DNA of 64,000 nt, from assembly GCA_012295275.1 (NCBI GenBank), contig CM022670.1, positions 1,150,001 through 1,214,000 of the forward strand. The letters run 5' to 3'. Below the pieces are notes generated by a model that had not been told where the DNA came from, ran no database searches, and was given only the letters and a program-made list of their open reading frames with translations. Each line of letters starts with the position of its first letter. Position 1 is the stretch's first letter. Position numbers and translations under genes: made by a program. Origin of the DNA: Chrysomallon squamiferum (taxonomy: Eukaryota > Mollusca > Gastropoda > Neomphalida > Peltospiridae). Below are positions 59,034 through 64,000 of this stretch, piece by piece.

Positions 59034-59167
59034 ATCTATCAGTAACAGAAAGATCAGATTCATTTTGTGAGGGTTTGTATGGGTTAATAATTTGCAAAGA
59101 TGTCCCAGGTCTGATGCAGCAACTTTTTCTATAAAACGAGCAGTTTGGAAATGCAGAGAGTAAAATT

Positions 59168-59211
59168 TCATGGTGCATCTGAGAGGGCTGCCACTCCCGG
59201 GAGTTCTTTAC
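59168..59211 (-). CDS. PGK: PGK last coding exon
   Basis: Completes Gly and codes [13 protein letters not shown] followed by TGA (59168-59170). It matches the PGK C-terminal helix region. The acceptor is TAATTACAG. Confidence 0.93.
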
Positions 59212-59233
59212 CTGTAATTATATAATTTACAAA

Positions 59234-59272
<39 letters not shown>

Positions 59273-62200
59273 CAATTTAAATAACATATTTTAAACAAAT
59301 TATTTCACAAAATGATGGCAACAACACATTATAATACATAAAAATATATCCATCTGGAATTAAATTTGGAAATTTTGTTTTCTTCATTCTTCAGTGTGTC
59401 TTATCCAAATTAGAGTAAATTTAAATTTATTTTTTCTGTGACAAACTGTGCTTCTTGCCATCTGTTTTTCTAGTCTTTTGATATGAAAATAATTACTTTT
59501 ATTTAATTACTAATTTTATTACAGCTTTAGGACAATTAAAAAAAAATAATAATAATAAAATAAAAGAATAATAAAAATAAAAAAATAAAAATAATAAAAT
59601 AACAATAATAAACCTCAGAAGTATATAGAATATATTTTGACTATTTCTTCATATGACACTTTAAATAAGAGTCTCTATTTTGAAGCTGTTTACCTTCTAA
59701 AAGTTCCAGACTTGCTCCTCCTCCAGTACTGACGTGGCTGACTTTTTCTTCAGCTCCATACTTGGCACAACAGGTAGCTGTGTCACCACCACCTGAAATT
59801 ATTATTATTATTATTATTGTTATTATTATTATTATTTATTGTTATTGTTATTGTTATTATTATTATTTATTGTTATTGTTATTCTTGTTGTTATTATTAT
59901 TTTTTAAAATTAAAATCTTAACATTTTTCAATATATTATTTTCAGTAAAATAATAATGATAAAATATTCATGAAGACAGCACTATAGGTATCATTTAATT
60001 TATCTTAATAATAAAAATATTAACATGTTTTTGGTGTTATTATATTATTATAACAACAACAATGATAATGATTATAATAATTAAAACTAATAATAATAAT
60101 AAATAAATAAATAAATAAAAATAAATAAATAAATTAAAAAAAATTCTTTTTATACCAATAATTGTTGTGCATCCTTTTTTTGTAGCACTCACAACAGCAT
60201 CCATAAGTGCTTTGGTTCCATTGGCAAAATTTGGAAACTCAAACACACCTGGTGGTCTGTGTGAAAAGAAAAGTCAAATCTTTGTTATTTATTATCTATT
60301 TTAATAAAATGTAAATTTTACAATGGCAGTTTTAACAATCAGTTTTGATGGTGTATACTAACAATTTTTACAAAAACATTATCAAAAGACAAAAGACAGG
60401 AAAAAATTGTTTTAATTTTAGGCCTTCAACATAAATAAAGAGAATTTTGCTACAAAAAATTGGCAAAAGAGGTTGATGGCATCAAAAGATTTGAGGAAGA
60501 AGCTTGATGAAAAAAATAACAGTAACAATAACAATAACAATAATAATAATAATAATAATGATAACAGTAGCAACAATAACAAAAATAACAATAATAAAAG
60601 AACTGATTTATATTACAAACCCATTCCAGACAATTGTCTTAGCTCTACCAATGGCTTCAGTGAAGGTTTTAATTGAATCTGGACCAATATCAAGACCCTG
60701 TGAAAAATGAGAAATGTTTTAAATATTTAAAAACAATTCTTATAAAGATAGATATAAATTATTTTTAAGTAAAAACAAAAATTACTTTAAAAGAACCAAT
60801 CAAAATTTTTTTTTTTTAAATTAAAAATTAAAAAGATAATAGAATATAAAATCTCCAAATTATAGTTAAAAAACAAAAACACATATATGAAAGAAAAAAA
60901 CCAATTATATTTATGTTAAAGATTTTTGTACAGCAAAATCAATTTACCAAAAAATAAATAATTACTAAAAAAAAAAGTACTATACTCACTAAATGGCCTT
61001 CAGGGATACCTGAAGAAACAGTTGCCTTGCCAACACTGGCATCCTCACCAAACTTGCTGCCTGTTACAAAGTCTGATGGGAGGTGAATTTTCACATTGTT
61101 TTTAGCTGCTTTTTCCATCAGTTTGTTAATGATCTTAAAACCTTCTTCATCAAATAAAGAGTTTCCAATCTGAAACATGCAGTGCATTAAATAATTCTGC
61201 CATCTGCATCAACACATGCACATTTAATTAAACACAAAAAAAAGAAAGAAAAATCTGATAATATTATCTTGTGTTTTTTTTAAATTATATCTAAAATATA
61301 AATAAATAAATAAACAAATCAAAAAAAAAAAAAAAAAAAAAAGGGAAAAGGAAATTCCAACACAAGTAATCATAATATTATGGGGATTAATTAACTCAAA
61401 AATTACAGGCCCACAGTTTATAGGAATAATACAAATTTCTTTTCTTTTTTTCCTTGGTAACATTTACCAGTCACAACTCTTCAACCTTAAACTGAGTTGT
61501 TTAAATTCACACCCATGTGATAATTATTTAAAACCTTACCTCCATTTTTCTGATAGCTTTAAGGAAGGTGAAAGCCATGCCACCCCCTATTATCATCTCA
61601 TTCACTTTATCCAACATGTTTTCAATGAGTTGAATTTTGTCAGCAACCTTTTGCACTGAAATAATGTAAAAATATAAGTACAGAAAAATATATATATAAT
61701 TAAATTTGGTGTTCAAATACAATAGCATATTTAAAAATGTTACACAACTCTAAGAAAAACAGTATGTATTTTAAATTTTCTTCTAATTACAATATACTGA
61801 ATCAGACAAGTAACTACTTATTTCCTCAGCATATAAGCTTTTCAAAACAATTTATTAAATCCATTTTAACATTTATATACTACAATACAAAAACCTCCAG
61901 CTTAGAATGATTAAATCACATATATAACTTAGAAATAATATTACAGAAACTTGTGGTCTTTTAAATAGATATTTAAATAATAACAAAAATAATAATAATA
62001 ATAATAAATATGTCAATAAAAAATATTTTAAACATACAAACCCTCCAAGAATGGCAAGGAATGGTCTGTCTGGGTTTTCCAGTGCTTTGGCAAAATAATC
62101 AAGTTCTTTTTTAAGTAGAAACCCTGCAGCTTTCTGTGGCAGCTTACAGCCAACCATGGAACTGAGAACACACAGATATTTTATCATTCTAAGCTTTTAA

Positions 62201-63866
62201 AACATTCTGATCATTTATATAATTTAAACACACTCATCACACAATTATGAAATAAGCATTTTAACTATATTTTAAAATAGAGAACTTCATCAATCACTGT
62301 CGATTTAAAATGAAAATTTTGTAAATTTTTATATTAGGATATATAACATTTTAAGATAGAACATTTTAAAAAGGACGATCTGAAAACTGTTCATTCTACA
62401 ATAAAGCAAGACTGTTGTGACAGAGATTAATAACATAACAAGACATTTAATAACAAAATTATAAAATTTTAAATAAACAAACAAACAAACAAATAAAAAT
62501 CAACAGAAAACACCCACCTGTGAGCTCGGTGAGCTGTGCCGAATGCATCATTAACATAAATATCACCAAGTTTGGACAGTGAAGCTTGGAAAGCTTGGAT
62601 CTGTTCTTGAGTGGCTTTTATCTGAAATTTGAAATTTGTTTTATTAAAAAGAAAAATACAAAAAGTCATTAACCCTTACCCACTAAAAAATATGAAACAA
62701 GAAAAACAACTAAAAATAAAAGTATCATTTAACCACCATTTAAAAGCCAGAAAATATATCATTTCACCATAACACTGTCAAATCTACTTAAGTATGTAGA
62801 ATAATTTATTTGCAGGGTGTTTTTCAAATAGCAATTAACAATTTGCTGCATATTACAAAGACATCGATCTAAATGATTTATCTATATCTATATATATACA
62901 CACACACAAAAAAAAACTTGATAATGATCTTCATCTTTTAACCTATACAAAATTAAATAAAATAAAATAAAATAAATAAGTAATAATGTTGGGTTATTTA
63001 GCATTAACAAAAGTCTGGTGTTTCACATGAAAGCAAATATATACCTTCTGCCCACCAGCATCAACTCCTTTACCCTCCTCCTCTACATGGAAACGGAGAT
63101 TCTCCAGGAGAATGATGGACCCCTGGGCAGGTTTGCCACAGGCAGATTCCACCTCAGGCCCCACACAGTCTTTGAGAAATCTGATGTCCCTGAAGAATAC
63201 AGAAAAACCAAAATTTCCATTATAATTATCATTTTTGTACTGTCCATGTTTAATATAAATATTTTAATTTTATGTTCCATATGCTGGAGATTAACAATCC
63301 TTTACATACATATTAGGCTGTATTACTTGCCAAAAAAACCCATAAAATATTAAAGGAAAACTGCAATATTTTTTATCATGTGATTCTTATGCTTTCTGCT
63401 GAACGCATACACTGCATAAATACTCTATGTGATCAATCCTCAATAAAATAAAACTAATTAAAATAAAAGCCTTCTATATTATAAATTTCACAAACACCAA
63501 CCAGAAAGGGACCTAATTCTGCTTCTTCAGCTATATTTTCAGAAGTTTATTCTCTTCATCTTTAGACTTGAGTAATGTTCTTATTTATTATATTTTATCC
63601 CATTATTATAAAAATAAAAAAAAAAAAAAAAAAAAAAGAAAAAGTTGTTATTAAGTATAAAATGTTAATTAAATGTCAATTCCTAAAATTACATTTATTA
63701 CAAGTCTACATACTTTCCAAGGAGTTTTTTCAGTTCGGGTACAACGGGAGCCAGGGAGAACTTCTCATTTCGCTGACCATCAGGTCTGCCCAGATGACTC
63801 ATCAACACAACCGACTTGGCTCCTTTATCAAGTGCATATTTTATTGTGGGTATGGCAGCCACAATT
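59168..63866 (-). CDS. PGK: Phosphoglycerate kinase, partial (ten 3' exons), with frameshift
   Basis: Cytosolic glycolytic enzyme: 1,3-bisphosphoglycerate + ADP to 3-phosphoglycerate + ATP. Join (minus strand): 63866-63714, 63189-63045, 62621-62518, 62161-62042, 61655-61540, 61169-60990, 60697-60621, 60256-60156, 59792-59694, 59211-59168. About 379 residues are covered, matching human PGK1 from about residue 39 to the end with almost no length change. Visible signatures: [66 protein letters not shown] and [13 protein letters not shown]. The first ~39 residues, with the DFNVP motif, lie beyond the right edge. Reading frames join cleanly at every junction except the one before 61655, where an extra A breaks the conserved GGAKVADK segment. 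All introns are GT-AG. Confidence 0.95.
59227..59273. repeat. (AAAT)n in last PGK intron
   Basis: AAAT tetranucleotides starting about 16 bases upstream of the last PGK acceptor. Confidence 0.9.
59694..59792 (-). CDS. PGK: PGK exon with GGGDT and GGGAS motifs
   Basis: 33 codons' worth of sequence: [20 protein letters not shown], then [12 protein letters not shown]. It forms part of the nucleotide-phosphate binding region of the C-terminal domain. The donor is GTAAAC, and the acceptor AATTTCAG is preceded directly by an ATT/AAT microsatellite. Confidence 0.94.
59795..59908. repeat. (ATT)n/(GTT)n next to a PGK splice acceptor
   Basis: Triplet repeats in the PGK intron begin within about 7 bases of the AG acceptor. 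On the transcribed strand the polypyrimidine tract is therefore replaced by (AAT)n. Confidence 0.9.
60156..60256 (-). CDS. PGK: PGK exon with PPGVFEF
   Basis: Codes [20 protein letters not shown], then [14 protein letters not shown]. It is the GPVGVFEW-type segment of the ATP-binding C-terminal domain. The usual GPVG is GPPG here, a Val-to-Pro change. Acceptor ACACAG, donor GTATAA. Confidence 0.93.
60621..60697 (-). CDS. PGK: PGK exon with LDIGPDS and VWNG
   Basis: Codes [20 protein letters not shown], then TIVWNG. Acceptor TTTCACAG, donor GTTTGT. An AAC/AAT microsatellite (about 60520-60600) lies just downstream in the next intron. Confidence 0.94.
60990..61169 (-). CDS. PGK: PGK exon, 60 codons
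   Basis: Codes [20 protein letters not shown] through SSGIPEGHL, matching the human segment IGTSLFDEEGAKIV to ASGIPAGWM. Phase 0 at the start. Acceptor ATGTTTCAG, donor GTGAGT. Confidence 0.94.
61540..61655 (-). CDS. PGK: PGK exon carrying the +1 frameshift
   Basis: Codes [20 protein letters not shown], then [16 protein letters not shown]. The exon is 116 bases, where 115 are needed to keep frame with the previous exon (which ends GGA GG). The conserved Gly-Ala-Lys-Val should read GG|T GCA AAG GTT, but the sequence has TGCAAAAGGTT, one A too many (run at 61649-61652). Acceptor TTATTTCAG, donor GTAAGG. Confidence 0.9.
62042..62161 (-). CDS. PGK: PGK exon, SSMVG to LAILGG
   Basis: Codes [20 protein letters not shown], then [20 protein letters not shown]. 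It covers the end of the N-terminal domain and the interdomain helix. Acceptor TGTTCTCAG, donor GTTTGT. Confidence 0.94.
62518..62621 (-). CDS. PGK: PGK exon, IKATQ to AHRAH
   Basis: Codes [20 protein letters not shown], then [14 protein letters not shown]. It includes the Arg of the substrate-binding basic patch (AHRAHS). Acceptor AAATTTCAG, donor GTGGGT. Confidence 0.94.
63045..63189 (-). CDS. PGK: PGK exon with LLENLRFH
   Basis: Codes [20 protein letters not shown], then [28 protein letters not shown] in two stretches. It carries the ENLRF substrate-binding Arg. Acceptor ATTCTTCAG, donor GTATAT. Confidence 0.94.
63614..63638. repeat. Poly-A tract in PGK intron
   Basis: A-rich homopolymer run with one T near its start, between two PGK exons. 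Confidence 0.85.
63714..63866 (-). CDS. PGK: PGK most 5' exon visible, SHLGRPDG
   Basis: Codes (R)[20 protein letters not shown], then [16 protein letters not shown] and [23 protein letters not shown] is the 3-phosphoglycerate binding loop. Acceptor TTAAAATAG (weak pyrimidine tract), donor GTATGT. Upstream exons lie outside the window. Confidence 0.94.
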
Positions 63867-64000
63867 CTATTTTAAAATAATAATAAAAACAAGTTTTAAA
63901 ATATAATACCCTTTTTCTATTTATACAAAGTAACAGAAATAATATTAAAAATAGAAAAAAGGGAAAACTAAATTTTTGTAAATTATTAAATGTTATAAAT

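Larger units (their letters stand above)
52960..59167. other. Intergenic region between convergent genes
   Basis: The receptor 3' flank holds AATAAA at 53572-53577, 612 bases after the stop, a possible poly(A) signal. SSRs: (ATT)n 53480-53552, poly-A 54003-54036, (AG)n 57123-57190, (AAAT)n at 57325-57350. Parts at 54840-55300 and 55380-56640 are SSR-poor. The minus-strand 3' UTR of PGK presumably occupies the right end, with ATTAAA (minus strand) at 59028-59033. Confidence 0.5.

Noticed and set aside
61540-62042. Alternative splice (GGAGGGTTT to GTTGCTGAC) that restores the PGK frame
   Set aside because: It would remove the invariant Ala-Lys of the GGAKV motif. A single-base error or allele is simpler. 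Kept only as a testable alternative.

Overview
The window is AT-rich animal nuclear DNA. Split genes with GT-AG introns, very dense simple-sequence repeats and dispersed repeat pieces rule out a prokaryote. Two protein-coding genes can be supported. The receptor's protostome-style motifs and the repeat load suggest an invertebrate, most likely a lophotrochozoan such as a mollusc. The species-level guess is inference.

Layout. (1) 1-30359: about 30 kb with no convincing coding exon. It holds (AG)n/(CT)n, (AAT)n, (CATA)n and poly-T tracts, a 23-bp minisatellite, two copies of a tRNA-like SINE family, a MITE-like element with ~42-bp terminal inverted repeats, and several repeat-poor islands that may be regulatory. 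(2) 30360-52959, plus strand: a three-exon gene for a 448-residue rhodopsin-family GPCR of the cholecystokinin/gastrin/sulfakinin receptor type. Its introns are 12.5 kb and 8.4 kb. Intron 1 carries a 36-copy, 36-bp minisatellite and a ~138-bp (TG)n tract. Intron 2 carries a hairpin-forming inverted duplication. (3) 52960-59167: intergenic or 3' flanking DNA. (4) 59168 to the right edge, minus strand: phosphoglycerate kinase. Ten exons, including the C-terminus, are visible; the first ~39 residues lie beyond the window. One exon has a single extra base that breaks the frame.

The two genes are unrelated in function (neuropeptide signalling and glycolysis) and sit tail to tail about 6.2 kb apart. 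I see no operon, CRISPR array, rRNA gene or intact tRNA gene. I found no clear new biological system. The best leads are the PGK frameshift, the SINE pair with homology upstream of its tRNA-like part, the 48.1-49.3 kb inverted/direct repeat complex, the MITE-like element, and the octapeptide repeats in the receptor tail.
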